DNA from: Mycobacterium heidelbergense
GTDB taxonomy: Bacteria > Actinomycetota > Actinomycetes > Mycobacteriales > Mycobacteriaceae
Direction of reading: 5' to 3'
Length of the DNA stretch: 64,000 bases
Assembly (NCBI RefSeq): GCF_010730745.1
Contig: NZ_AP022615.1
Location: forward strand, 124,001 to 188,000
Positions 1 through 8,356 of the stretch are shown piece after piece. Each line of letters starts with the position of its first letter. Positions within the stretch are counted from its first letter, which is position 1. Under the pieces are notes generated by a model, which was not told the origin of the DNA, did no database searches, and saw nothing but the letters and a program-made list of their open reading frames with translations. Position numbers and translations under genes: made by a program.

Positions 1-2
1 GG

Positions 3-2393
3 CTGCGCTCGGTGGTCAACAGCCTGATCGACAACGACGGAATCACCTACACCGCCGTCGATTCCGGCCTCGAGCCGCGGCCGTGGAGCCTGGACACCCT
101 GCCGATCGTGGTTTCCGCGGCCGACTGGGAGGTGCTCGAGGCCGGGCTGGTGCAGCGGTCGCGGCTGCTCGATGCCGTGCTCGCGGACCTCTACGGGCCG
201 CGCAGCCTGCTCACCGAGGGCGTCCTGCCACCGGAGCTGGTGTTCGCGCACCCCGGTTACGTGCGTGCCGTCAACGGCATCGAGATCCCCGGGCACCACC
301 AGCTTTTCATGCACGCCTGCGACGTCAGCAGGCTGCCGGACGGCGGCTTCCAGGTCAACGCCGACTGGACGCAGGCGCCCTCCGGCGCCGGCTACGCGCT
401 GGCCGACAGACGCGTTGTGGCGCACTCGATTCCGGACCTCTACGAGAGGATCGCACCGCGCCCGACGACACCGTTCGCCCAGGCCTTGCGGCTGGCGCTC
501 ATCGAAGCCGCGCCCGACGTCGCCCAGGATCCGCTGGTCGTGGTGCTGTCCCCGGGCATCTACTCGGAGACCGCGTTCGATCAGGCGTATCTGGCGACCC
601 TGCTGGGCTTTCCGCTGGTGGAGAGCGCGGATTTGGTGGTGCGCGACGGCACGCTGTGGATGCGCTCGCTGGGCACGCTGAAGCGGGTGGACGTGGTGCT
701 TCGCCGGGTCGACGCCGAGTTCAGCGACCCGCTGGACCTACGGGCCGACTCGCGGCTCGGCGTGGTCGGCCTGGTGGAGGCGCAGCACCGCGGGACGGTG
801 ACCGTCGTCAACACGCTGGGCAGCGGCGTCCTGGAAAGCCCTGGGCTGCTGCGTTTTCTGCCCGAGCTGGCCGAGCGCCTGCTCGGCGAGGCCCCGCTGC
901 TGCGCACCGCGCCGGCCTACTGGGGCGGCATCGCCGGCGAACGCTCACACCTGCTGGCCAACCTCTCGTCGTTGCTGATCAAGTCCACCGTGGGCGGGAA
1001 AACCCTTGTGGGGCCGATGCTTTCGTCCGGGCAGCTGGCGCGATTGGCCGCGCGAATCGAGGACGCGCCGTGGCAGTGGGTGGGCCAGGAGCTGCCACGG
1101 TTCTCGTCGGCGCCCACCGATCACGCCGGCGTGCTGTCCTCGGCCGGGGTCGGCATGCGGCTGTTCACGGTGGCCCAGCGCAGCGGCTATGCCCCGATGA
1201 TCGGCGGCATCGGCTACGTGTTGGCGCCCGGGCCCGCCGCATACACGCTGAGAGCCGTTGCGGCAAAGGATGTCTGGGTGCGCCCAACGGAGCGGGCGCG
1301 GGCCGAGACGGTCACCCTTCCCTCGGCGCCGGCGAAGACCGCCGCCGGCACCTGGGCGGTCAGCTCGCCGCGCGTGCTGTCCGACCTGTTCTGGATGGGA
1401 CGCTACGGCGAGCGGGCCGAGGGGATGGCCCGGTTGCTGATCGTCGCGCGCGACCGCTTCCACGTCTATCGCCACCGGCAGGACACCGAGGAAAGCGAGT
1501 GCGTGCCGGTGCTGATGGCCGCGCTGGGCGCGATCACCGGGAGCGACACCGGAGCCGACGGCGATCAGGCCGAGATGATCGCGATCGCCCCCTCGACGCT
1601 CTGGTCGCTGACCGTGGACCCGGACCGGCCCGGATCCCTCGTCCAGTCGGTGGACGGGCTGGCGCTGGCCGCCCGGGCGGTGCGCGACCAGTTATCCAAC
1701 GACACCTGGATGGTGCTGGCCGGGGTGGAGCGCGCGGTGGCGCTGCGCTCCGACCCGCCGGATTCGCTCGCCGAGGCCGACGCCGTGCTCGCGTCGGCGC
1801 AGGCGCAGACGTTGGCCGGGATGCTGACGCTGTCGGGGGTGGCCGGCGAATCGATGGTGCGCGACGTGGGCTGGACGGTGATGGACATCGGCAAACGCAT
1901 CGAACGCGGCCTGTGGCTGACGGCATTGCTGCGCGCCACGCTGACCGACGTCCGCGGCGCCGCCGCCGAGCAGACGATCATCGAGGCGACGCTGGTGGCG
2001 TGCGAATCGTCGGTCAGCTACCGGCGCCGCACCGTCGGCAAGGCCAGCGTGGCCGCCGTGGCCGAGCTGATGCTGTTCGACGCCGACAACCCGCGGTCGT
2101 TGCTCTATCAGCTGGAGCGGCTGCGCTCCGACCTCAAGGACCTGCCCAGCTCGTCGGGGTCGTCGCGTCCGGAACGGTTGGTCGACGAGATCAGCACCCT
2201 GTTGCGCCGGTCGCATCCCGAGGAGCTGGAAGCCGTCGCCGACGGGCGCCGCGCCAAGCTGGCGGACCTGCTCGAGGCGATACACGCCGAGCTGCGTGAC
2301 CTGGCCGAGGCCATCACCGCGACGCAGTTGGCGCTCCCGGGCGGCATGCAGCCGCTGTGGGGCCCCGACCAGCGGCGGGTCATGCCCGCCTAA
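3..2393 (+). CDS. Circularly permuted ATP-grasp / alpha-E fusion protein (5' truncated by window)
   Basis: The frame is open to the left edge, so the start is outside the window; about 790 residues are visible and the M. tuberculosis homologue (Rv2567) is roughly 90 longer. The N-terminal two thirds look like a circularly permuted ATP-grasp domain (DUF404/407 type). The C-terminal third, starting near the stretch reading SDLFWMGRYGERAEGMARLL, is an alpha-E (DUF403) helical domain. Such proteins are predicted amide-bond ligases in peptide-modification clusters that also carry transglutaminase-like proteases, as found just downstream on the other strand. The stop codon overlaps the convergent metallopeptidase stop by 4 nt. 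Substrate unknown. Confidence 0.85.
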   Translation: MRSVVNSLIDNDGITYTAVDSGLEPRPWSLDTLPIVVSAADWEVLEAGLVQRSRLLDAVLADLYGPRSLLTEGVLPPELVFAHPGYVRAVNGIEIPGHHQLFMHACDVSRLPDGGFQVNADWTQAPSGAGYALADRRVVAHSIPDLYERIAPRPTTPFAQALRLALIEAAPDVAQDPLVVVLSPGIYSETAFDQAYLATLLGFPLVESADLVVRDGTLWMRSLGTLKRVDVVLRRVDAEFSDPLDLRADSRLGVVGLVEAQHRGTVTVVNTLGSGVLESPGLLRFLPELAERLLGEAPLLRTAPAYWGGIAGERSHLLANLSSLLIKSTVGGKTLVGPMLSSGQLARLAARIEDAPWQWVGQELPRFSSAPTDHAGVLSSAGVGMRLFTVAQRSGYAPMIGGIGYVLAPGPAAYTLRAVAAKDVWVRPTERARAETVTLPSAPAKTAAGTWAVSSPRVLSDLFWMGRYGERAEGMARLLIVARDRFHVYRHRQDTEESECVPVLMAALGAITGSDTGADGDQAEMIAIAPSTLWSLTVDPDRPGSLVQSVDGLALAARAVRDQLSNDTWMVLAGVERAVALRSDPPDSLAEADAVLASAQAQTLAGMLTLSGVAGESMVRDVGWTVMDIGKRIERGLWLTALLRATLTDVRGAAAEQTIIEATLVACESSVSYRRRTVGKASVAAVAELMLFDADNPRSLLYQLERLRSDLKDLPSSSGSSRPERLVDEISTLLRRSHPEELEAVADGRRAKLADLLEAIHAELRDLAEAITATQLALPGGMQPLWGPDQRRVMPA

Positions 2394-3445
2394 CCGGCGA
2401 CCGCGGCGGCGCGTCCCGATCCCGAGGTCACCTCGTCGATCACGTCGTGAATGAACCGCATCTTGTCCAGCACCGCCACCGGCAGCACGAAGGGGTACAG
2501 GTCGTCGTGGCCCATCGAGCGGTTGACCATGTTCAGCGACCACGACAGCGGCAGCCACATCTCGATGATCGTCTGAAAGGCGCTGGGGCCCAAGGCGGGC
2601 CGGTCGAACGTCGCCGACGCCGGCGCCAGGCCGCACCAGGCCGAGGTGTCCAGGGCGTCGCGGATGTGCAAGTAATGGGCGAACGTCTCGGCCCAGTCCT
2701 CGGCCGGATGCATGGTCGCGTACGACGACACGTAGCTTTCCTGCCACCCCTCGGGCGCACCGTCGCGGTAGTGCCGATCCAGCGCCTCGGAGTAGTCGGC
2801 GTCGGGATCGCCGAACAACTCGTTGAATCGCGCCAGGTACCCGCCCGACGGGGTGATCAGCCGGTAGAAGTAGTAATGCCCGACCTCGTGCCGGAAATGC
2901 CCGAGCAGCGTCCGGTACGGCTCTTCCATCTCGACCCGCAGCTGCTCGCGGTGGACGTCGTCGCCCTCGGCCAGATCCAGTGTGATGACGCCATTTTCGT
3001 GGCCGGTGAGCACCTTCTCGTACGCGCTGGACAGCAGCCGGAACCCCAGCCCGTGGTCCGGGTCGCGGTCACGCCCGACGATCGGCAGCTTCAGCTCGTG
3101 CAGCTCAGCGATCAGCCGCCGCTTGGCCGCCTCGGCGCGGGCGAACACGGCCAGGCCCTCGGTGTCGGTGTCGTTGGGCCGTTCCAGGGTGAGCGCGCAC
3201 GACGCGCACAGCCCGCCGGGCTGACCAACGGGCACCAGCCAATTGCATTCCGCGAGATGCAGATTGGCGCACAGGTGATAGTCGTCGGCGTCCACGGCGC
3301 CGGCGTGGTCGCCGCCTTCGCCGCTCGCGATCACCAGCAGTGCCATCTGCTCGAGGGAAAACCCCAGCGCGCTGCCGCACGACAGGCACGCGGAGTTCTC
3401 GAACGTCAGCCGCTGGCCGCACTGGGGGCAGTGGAAGTCACGCAT
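2390..3445 (-). CDS. Zinc-ribbon putative metallopeptidase (Rv2568c-like)
   Basis: About 351 residues. The N-terminus carries two Cys pairs (CPQCG and CLSCG) forming a zinc ribbon. The middle has an HExxH-type motif (HEVGHYYFYRL), followed downstream by a Glu-containing HPAEDWAETFAHYLH segment, as in gluzincin-like peptidases. The start MRDFHCPQCG is preferred because the ribbon follows directly and an AAGG lies about 11 nt upstream; another ATG sits 9 nt further out at 3454. It overlaps the transglutaminase stop by 8 nt, so the two are co-translated. Substrate unknown; a processing role together with the ATP-grasp and transglutaminase neighbours is inference. Confidence 0.75.
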   Translation of the reverse strand: MRDFHCPQCGQRLTFENSACLSCGSALGFSLEQMALLVIASGEGGDHAGAVDADDYHLCANLHLAECNWLVPVGQPGGLCASCALTLERPNDTDTEGLAVFARAEAAKRRLIAELHELKLPIVGRDRDPDHGLGFRLLSSAYEKVLTGHENGVITLDLAEGDDVHREQLRVEMEEPYRTLLGHFRHEVGHYYFYRLITPSGGYLARFNELFGDPDADYSEALDRHYRDGAPEGWQESYVSSYATMHPAEDWAETFAHYLHIRDALDTSAWCGLAPASATFDRPALGPSAFQTIIEMWLPLSWSLNMVNRSMGHDDLYPFVLPVAVLDKMRFIHDVIDEVTSGSGRAAAVAG

Positions 3446-4376
3446 CCAGCACATCGCCTTCGTAGGGCACGACGTCGACGGCGACGTCGATCACGCTGTG
3501 CTCGGAGTCGGTGTAGATGATGCCACGCAGCGGCGGGACGTCCGCGTAATCGCGCCCGCGCCCCACGACGATGTAGCGCTCGTCGACCATCTGGTCATTG
3601 GTGGGATCGAGCCCCAGCCACTCGAACCGGCCCTGCGAGGGCTGGGTGGGTATCCATACCGCCGGCCAGGCATGGGTGGCGTCGATACCGATCATCCGGT
3701 CCTTTCCCAACGGGGGGTCGGTGGCCAGGTAACCGGACACGTAGCTGGCCGCCAGACCGTTGGCTCGCAGGCAGGCGATCGCCAGCCTCGCAAAGTCTTG
3801 GCATACCCCCTCGCGGGCCCGTAGAACCTCGTCGACCCCGGTGGAAATCGTCGTCGACCCCGAGCGGTAGGTGAAGTCGGTGAAGATCCGCGACGCCAGG
3901 TCGCGCAGCACGTCGATCAGCGGGCGTTGCGGCACGAAGCTGGGGGCGGCGTACTCGCGGACCGCATCGGTGATCTCCGGCGGGTTCAGATCCAGGGCGA
4001 ATTCGGTCGCGAGCGCTCCCGTGCGGCCGGCGGGGCGCGCGGCCTCCCACGGCTGCACCGCCGGGCCGGTCGTGTACCGCCCCGGAGCCGGCGGATACAC
4101 GTCGACGAGGGAGTCGCTGGTGATCGTCAGGGCGCGGTGCGGCTCGGTCACGTGGAAATACGAGCTGACGTTGCCGTAGCTGTCGCGGCTGGTGGAGCTG
4201 TCGGCGGCGGCCGGTTCGATGGTCAGCCGATGGTCGATGCAGCGCTGCCGCGGCGAGTCCCGGGGCGTGAGGAAACCGCGGCCATACGAGCTGGTCACGA
4301 CGTCGGAGTAGCGGTACTCGGTGCGGTGGGTGACCCGATGGCGGCGCGCGACCGGGGCCTCAGTTTCTGACGCCAC
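3438..4376 (-). CDS. Transglutaminase-like cysteine protease family protein (Rv2569c-like)
   Basis: About 312 residues from a GTG start (VASETEAPVARRHRV); a longer reading frame to 4436 would overlap the divergent gene and looks non-coding. It has the N-terminal beta region of bacterial transglutaminase-like proteins (THRTEYRYSD). The core carries the papain-like triad: Cys in EGVCQDFARLA, His in DATHAWPAVW and Asp in LGLDPTNDQ. These proteins are usually proteases or amidases rather than cross-linkers. Family members often neighbour ATP-grasp/alpha-E genes, as here. No signal peptide or membrane segment is evident. Confidence 0.82.
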   Translation of the reverse strand: MASETEAPVARRHRVTHRTEYRYSDVVTSSYGRGFLTPRDSPRQRCIDHRLTIEPAAADSSTSRDSYGNVSSYFHVTEPHRALTITSDSLVDVYPPAPGRYTTGPAVQPWEAARPAGRTGALATEFALDLNPPEITDAVREYAAPSFVPQRPLIDVLRDLASRIFTDFTYRSGSTTISTGVDEVLRAREGVCQDFARLAIACLRANGLAASYVSGYLATDPPLGKDRMIGIDATHAWPAVWIPTQPSQGRFEWLGLDPTNDQMVDERYIVVGRGRDYADVPPLRGIIYTDSEHSVIDVAVDVVPYEGDVLDA

Positions 4377-4445
4377 GGGCTGATTGCACCACAAAACCGG
4401 CCCATCCCGGAGCCAAGCCGGCCGCGGCCGGAGCACAATCGAGAG

Positions 4446-4835
4446 GTGGCCGTGTGGGGCGACGTCGCCCGCATCGTTGGTGGGCTGGCGCTCACCTCCG
4501 AGCCGTCACCGCACGAGTGGCGGGTCGGCAGGAAGCTGCTGGCATGGGAGCGGCCGCTGCGCCCGTCGGACCGCGAAGCGCTGACGGGGAGCGGGGTGGA
4601 GCCACCGGAGGGCGACATCCTGGGCGTCCGGGTGTCCGACGAGGGCGTCAAGTTCGCGTTGATCGCCGACGAGCCGGGCGTGTACTTCACCACCCCACAC
4701 TTCGACGGGTATCCGGCGGTGCTGGTCAAACTGGCCGGGATTTCGGTCCGCGACCTCGAGGAGCTGATCACCGAGGCGTGGCTGACGCAGGCGCCGAAGA
4801 AGCTCGTCCAGGAGTTCCTGGCCGACTCGTTGTGA
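4446..4835 (+). CDS. MmcQ/YjbR-like small protein (Rv2570-like)
   Basis: 129 residues from GTG, preceded by GAGAG. The fold resembles MmcQ/YjbR proteins: N-terminal helix, central VKFALIADEPGVYFTTPHFDGYPAVLVKL beta/alpha region and a C-terminal segment beginning LEELITEAWLTQAPKKL. These are small cytoplasmic proteins of unknown biochemical role, thought to bind nucleic acid or small ligands. It is divergent from the transglutaminase gene and convergent with the FUSC-type gene, so it is probably monocistronic. Confidence 0.7.
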   Translation: MAVWGDVARIVGGLALTSEPSPHEWRVGRKLLAWERPLRPSDREALTGSGVEPPEGDILGVRVSDEGVKFALIADEPGVYFTTPHFDGYPAVLVKLAGISVRDLEELITEAWLTQAPKKLVQEFLADSL

Positions 4836-4841
4836 GCGGCG

Positions 4842-5897
4842 TCAAGCCTGGCGTAGCTCGATCACCCGCTGCAGGTCGTCGACGCAGGCCTGCACGACGT
4901 CGGCGAGCACCACCTCGGTTCTCTCGCGGGCGTCCGACTGCAGCTTCGCGGCGTGGCCGCGCGCCGCGGCGATGTATGCGGACGCCCCGGCGGGATCCGA
5001 GTCGGCGAGTGCAGTCGCCGCCGCGAGTTCGACCAGCACGGCCCGCACGGGTTTCGGAAGCCGGTCGCAGCAGCCGTCGACGGCGGGCGCGACGGCGCGT
5101 GCGAGTTGCAGCACGGAGCCGGCGAGCAGGGCCACGTGGACGGCCTGGTGATCCGCGGCCTCGACGGCGTCGCGCAGTCCCCAGCGCCGCGGCGAGATCC
5201 GCACGACGTGACGGGCGGTGGTGCGGGCCTGGATGAGCCCGCCCAGCTGTTCATGGACCCGGTCGACGACCGACAGCGGCCAGTCGGGCGCGGGCACCCT
5301 GCGTCCGGCGGCGACGTCCGCGGCGCGCGCCAGCACGCCCTGCAACACACGCAGCACGCCGATGCGCGCCCGGCGGAGCACCCTCAGCGGGTCGGCCGGG
5401 AACAGCAGGACGGCGAACACGATGGCCAGGCAACCGCCGATCAGGGCGTCGTCGATGCGTTCCCACCCGACGCCGCTGCGGAACAGCGCCAGCACCAGGA
5501 TCGACGACACGACGGTCTGGTTGGCGAACATCATGCCCTGCCCGATGTAGCCCTGGCCGACCACGACCGCCACCGACAGCGCGAGCAACGCCGCGAGGGC
5601 GATGGGGACGGCCCCGGTCCCCAGCAGGCCCTGCACCAGGGTGCCCAGCCCGATCCCCAGGGTCACGCCGATCATCATCTGAACGGCGCGCTGCGCGCGC
5701 AGGACGTTGGTGATCGACAGGCACACCGCGGCGGCGATGGGCGCGAAGAACGGCTGGGGGTGACCGAGCACGTCGTGCGCCAGGTACCAGGCCAGGCCCG
5801 CGGCGACCGAGGTCTGCACGAGGTTGAACCATCGGTCACGCAGCCGCTTGACGGCCGCGTACGCGGCGGGTGGCACCGTCCGCAGCGAAGTGGTCAT
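4842..5897 (-). CDS. FUSC/aromatic acid exporter family membrane protein (Rv2571c-like)
   Basis: 351 residues. The N-terminal half has about six hydrophobic segments (for example VQTSVAAGLAWYLAHDVLG, PIAAAVCLSITNV and ALAALLALSVAVVVG). A cytoplasmic, Arg- and Ala-rich helical C-terminal half of about 160 residues follows. This is the layout of half-size FUSC/ArAE proteins, which are predicted efflux components for aromatic acids. The start at MTTSLRTVPP leaves a short cytoplasmic N-tail. Substrate unknown. Confidence 0.78.
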   Translation of the reverse strand: MTTSLRTVPPAAYAAVKRLRDRWFNLVQTSVAAGLAWYLAHDVLGHPQPFFAPIAAAVCLSITNVLRAQRAVQMMIGVTLGIGLGTLVQGLLGTGAVPIALAALLALSVAVVVGQGYIGQGMMFANQTVVSSILVLALFRSGVGWERIDDALIGGCLAIVFAVLLFPADPLRVLRRARIGVLRVLQGVLARAADVAAGRRVPAPDWPLSVVDRVHEQLGGLIQARTTARHVVRISPRRWGLRDAVEAADHQAVHVALLAGSVLQLARAVAPAVDGCCDRLPKPVRAVLVELAAATALADSDPAGASAYIAAARGHAAKLQSDARERTEVVLADVVQACVDDLQRVIELRQA

Positions 5898-5977
5898 GAA
5901 GGATTGCTTACCTCAGGCCACGCGCCATCGCTCGCCGTGGCGCTATCGCGCCGGCTTGGCCGGCTATGCCCGGACCC

Positions 5978-6070
5978 TTCGCCGAGCCCCTTCGCCGAGC
6001 CCGTTCGCCGAGCCTGTAAGTATGCAGAAGAAGTGCGAGTGAGGGCCTGCAGATTTACAGGCTCGGTGAA
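5978..6070. repeat. Tandem 13-mers running into a 24-bp inverted repeat
   Basis: Three copies of TTCGCCGAGCC start at 5978, 5991 and 6004 (period 13). The third is the beginning of a left arm (6004-6027) that pairs at 21 of 24 positions with a right arm at 6047-6070; the perfect core is GAGCCTGTAA / TTACAGGCTC. The loop is 19 nt. GCCGGCTATGCCCG also appears on both sides (near 5959 and 6088). It lies between two minus-strand genes. It could act as a terminator of the reductase/aspS transcript or be a dispersed intergenic repeat. Confidence 0.75.
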
Positions 6071-6092
6071 TTGGCGCGTCGCGTCGCGCCGG

Positions 6093-6524
6093 CTATGCCC
6101 GCCGCAACTCGAACAGCGGAATCACCCGGCTGGTCTTGGACTGATACTCCGCGAAGCCGGGCGCCGCGGCGGTGACCTTCGGGAAAAGCTCCTCGCGCTC
6201 CGCGGCCGACAGTTCGCGGGCCGTCACGTCGAACGTGTTGGTACCGACCTCGACGTGTGCCCGCGGGTTGGCGCGCAGGTTGTGCACCCAGGCCGGGTTG
6301 ACGGGGGCGCCGGCGAAGGATCCGACGACGATCAGCCTGCCGTCGATGCGGAAGTAGGCCAGCGGCGACACGCGCGGTTGGCCGGACTTGGCGCCCGTCG
6401 TGGTCAGCAGCAGCAGGTCGGCGCCCGCGAACTGGCCGCCGACCTTGCCGTCGTTGGCCCGGAACTCGTCGATGATGCTCGTGTTGAACGCGTTGATCGT
6501 CTCGGTGTCAGGAATCTCGGTCAT
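6093..6524 (-). CDS. Deazaflavin (F420)-dependent nitroreductase-family protein
   Basis: 143 residues. The stretch LLLLTTTGAKSGQPRVSPLAYFRIDGRLIVVGSFAG, then NPAWVHNLRANPRAHVEVG, is diagnostic of the DDN/Rv1558-type split-barrel family that uses F420H2 to reduce quinones or nitro compounds. Length is normal for the family. Its ATG overlaps the aspS stop as ATGA (6521-6524), so it is translationally coupled to aspS. I do not recall a homologue at this position in M. tuberculosis, so it is probably a lineage-specific addition. Confidence 0.87.
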   Translation of the reverse strand: MTEIPDTETINAFNTSIIDEFRANDGKVGGQFAGADLLLLTTTGAKSGQPRVSPLAYFRIDGRLIVVGSFAGAPVNPAWVHNLRANPRAHVEVGTNTFDVTARELSAAEREELFPKVTAAAPGFAEYQSKTSRVIPLFELRRA

Positions 6525-8302
6525 GCCCGCTCAACCCGCTCCGGCCTGGCGTCTATTCCGGACTCCTTGCGCTGCTGGGCGGTGATCGGCGCCGGCGCGT
6601 CGGTGAGCGGGTCGACGCCACCGCCGGTCTTCGGGAAGGCGATCACCTCGCGGATGGAGTCGACCCCGGACAGCAGCGCGTTGATCCGGTCCCAGCCGAA
6701 CGCGATGCCGCCGTGCGGGGGCGCGCCAAACGTAAACGCCTCCAACAGGAATCCGAACTTCTCCTGCGCCTCGGCCTTGTCCAGGCCCATCACCGCGAAC
6801 ACGCGTTCCTGGATGTCGCGGCGGTGGATGCGGATCGAGCCGCCGCCGATCTCGTTGCCGTTGCAGACGATGTCGTAGGCGTCGGCCAGCACGCCGCCGG
6901 GATCTTGATCGACCGCGTCCTCGTACTCCGGCTTGGGCGAGGTGAACGCGTGATGCACCGCCGTCCACGCCCCCGACCCGACGGCGACGTCCCCGGCGGC
7001 GGTCGCCTCCTCGGCGGGCTCGAACAGCGGCGGGTCGACCACCCAGACGAACGCCCACGCGTCCGGGTCGATCAGGCCCAGCCGCGTGGCGATCTCGCCG
7101 CGGGCCGCGCCGAGCAGCGCCCGCGAGGATTTGACGGGGCCCGCGGAGAAGAAGATGCAGTCGCCGGGGTTGGCGCCGACGTGGCCGGCGAGGCCGGAGC
7201 GTTCGGCGTCGGACAGGTTCTTGGCCACCGGGCCGCCCAGCTCGCCGTCCTCGCCGACGAGGACGTAGGCCAGGCCCTTGTGCCCGCGCTGCTTCGCCCA
7301 CTCCTGCCAGCCGTCCAGCGTGCGCCGCGGCTGCGAGGCCCCGCCGGGCATGACGACCGCGCCGACGTACGGGGCCTGAAAGACGCGAAAGGTGGTGTCT
7401 TTGAAGAACTCTCCGCATTCGACGAGCTCCAGCCCGAACCGCAGGTCGGGCTTGTCGGAGCCGAACCGCCGCATGGCGTCGGCGTAAGCGATCCGCGGGA
7501 TCGGGGTCGGCAGCTCATAGCCGATCAGCGCCCACAGCGCGGCCAGGATCTCCTCGGAGATCGCGATGACGTCCTCGGCGTCGACGAAGCTCATCTCCAT
7601 GTCGAGCTGGGTGAATTCGGGCTGGCGGTCGGCGCGGAAGTCCTCGTCGCGGTAGCAGCGCGCGATCTGGTAGTAGCGCTCCATGCCGGCCACCATCAGC
7701 AGCTGCTTGAACAGCTGCGGGCTCTGCGGCAGGGCGTAGAACGAGCCGGGGTGCAGCCGGGCCGGCACCAGGAAGTCGCGCGCCCCCTCCGGCGTCGAGC
7801 GGGTGATGGTCGGCGTCTCGATCTCGACGAAGTCGTGCCGCGCCAGCACCGCGCGCGCGGCGGCATTCACCTTGGAGCGCAACCGGATTGCGGCCGCCGG
7901 GCCGTCGCGGCGCAGGTCCAGGTAGCGGTATTTCAGCCGCAGCTCCTCCCCGGCGGGCTCGTCGAGCTGGAACGGCAGCGGCGCGCTCTCGCCGAGCACC
8001 GTCAGCGAGGTGGCGTTGACCTCGATGTCGCCGGTCGCGATCTCGGGGTTGGCGTTGCCCTCGGGGCGGATCTCGACGATGCCCTCGACGGCGACGCAGA
8101 ACTCGGCGCGCAGCCGGTGCGCCTGGGCCAGCACGTCGGAAGCCCGGAACACCACCTGCGCGATGCCGGAGGCGTCCCGCAGGTCGATGAAGATGACGCC
8201 GCCGTGGTCGCGGCGTCGGGCCACCCAACCGGCCAACGTCACCTTGTGGCCGGCGTCGCTACTCCGTAGCGATCCCGCAACGTGGCTGCGCAGCACAAAC
8301 AC
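6521..8302 (-). CDS. aspS: Aspartyl-tRNA synthetase (probably non-discriminating Asp/Asn)
   Basis: 593 residues from GTG with AAGGGGA just upstream; the family protein in mycobacteria is about 596 residues. It has an N-terminal OB-fold anticodon domain (VTLAGWVARRRDHGGVIFIDLRD), then the class II catalytic core (motif 2 around YQIARCYRDEDFRADRQPEFTQLDMEMSF; motif 3 GIAFGWDR) and the bacterial GAD insertion. The next gene downstream overlaps its stop codon. Reading frames extending upstream to 9175 lie antisense to a real gene and are not part of aspS. Confidence 0.97.
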   Translation of the reverse strand: MFVLRSHVAGSLRSSDAGHKVTLAGWVARRRDHGGVIFIDLRDASGIAQVVFRASDVLAQAHRLRAEFCVAVEGIVEIRPEGNANPEIATGDIEVNATSLTVLGESAPLPFQLDEPAGEELRLKYRYLDLRRDGPAAAIRLRSKVNAAARAVLARHDFVEIETPTITRSTPEGARDFLVPARLHPGSFYALPQSPQLFKQLLMVAGMERYYQIARCYRDEDFRADRQPEFTQLDMEMSFVDAEDVIAISEEILAALWALIGYELPTPIPRIAYADAMRRFGSDKPDLRFGLELVECGEFFKDTTFRVFQAPYVGAVVMPGGASQPRRTLDGWQEWAKQRGHKGLAYVLVGEDGELGGPVAKNLSDAERSGLAGHVGANPGDCIFFSAGPVKSSRALLGAARGEIATRLGLIDPDAWAFVWVVDPPLFEPAEEATAAGDVAVGSGAWTAVHHAFTSPKPEYEDAVDQDPGGVLADAYDIVCNGNEIGGGSIRIHRRDIQERVFAVMGLDKAEAQEKFGFLLEAFTFGAPPHGGIAFGWDRINALLSGVDSIREVIAFPKTGGGVDPLTDAPAPITAQQRKESGIDARPERVERA

Positions 8303-8356
8303 TCCCCTTCGCCGTGAACGACTGACCAGTCTAAGGGGCGGTGTAACTTCGCTCTT

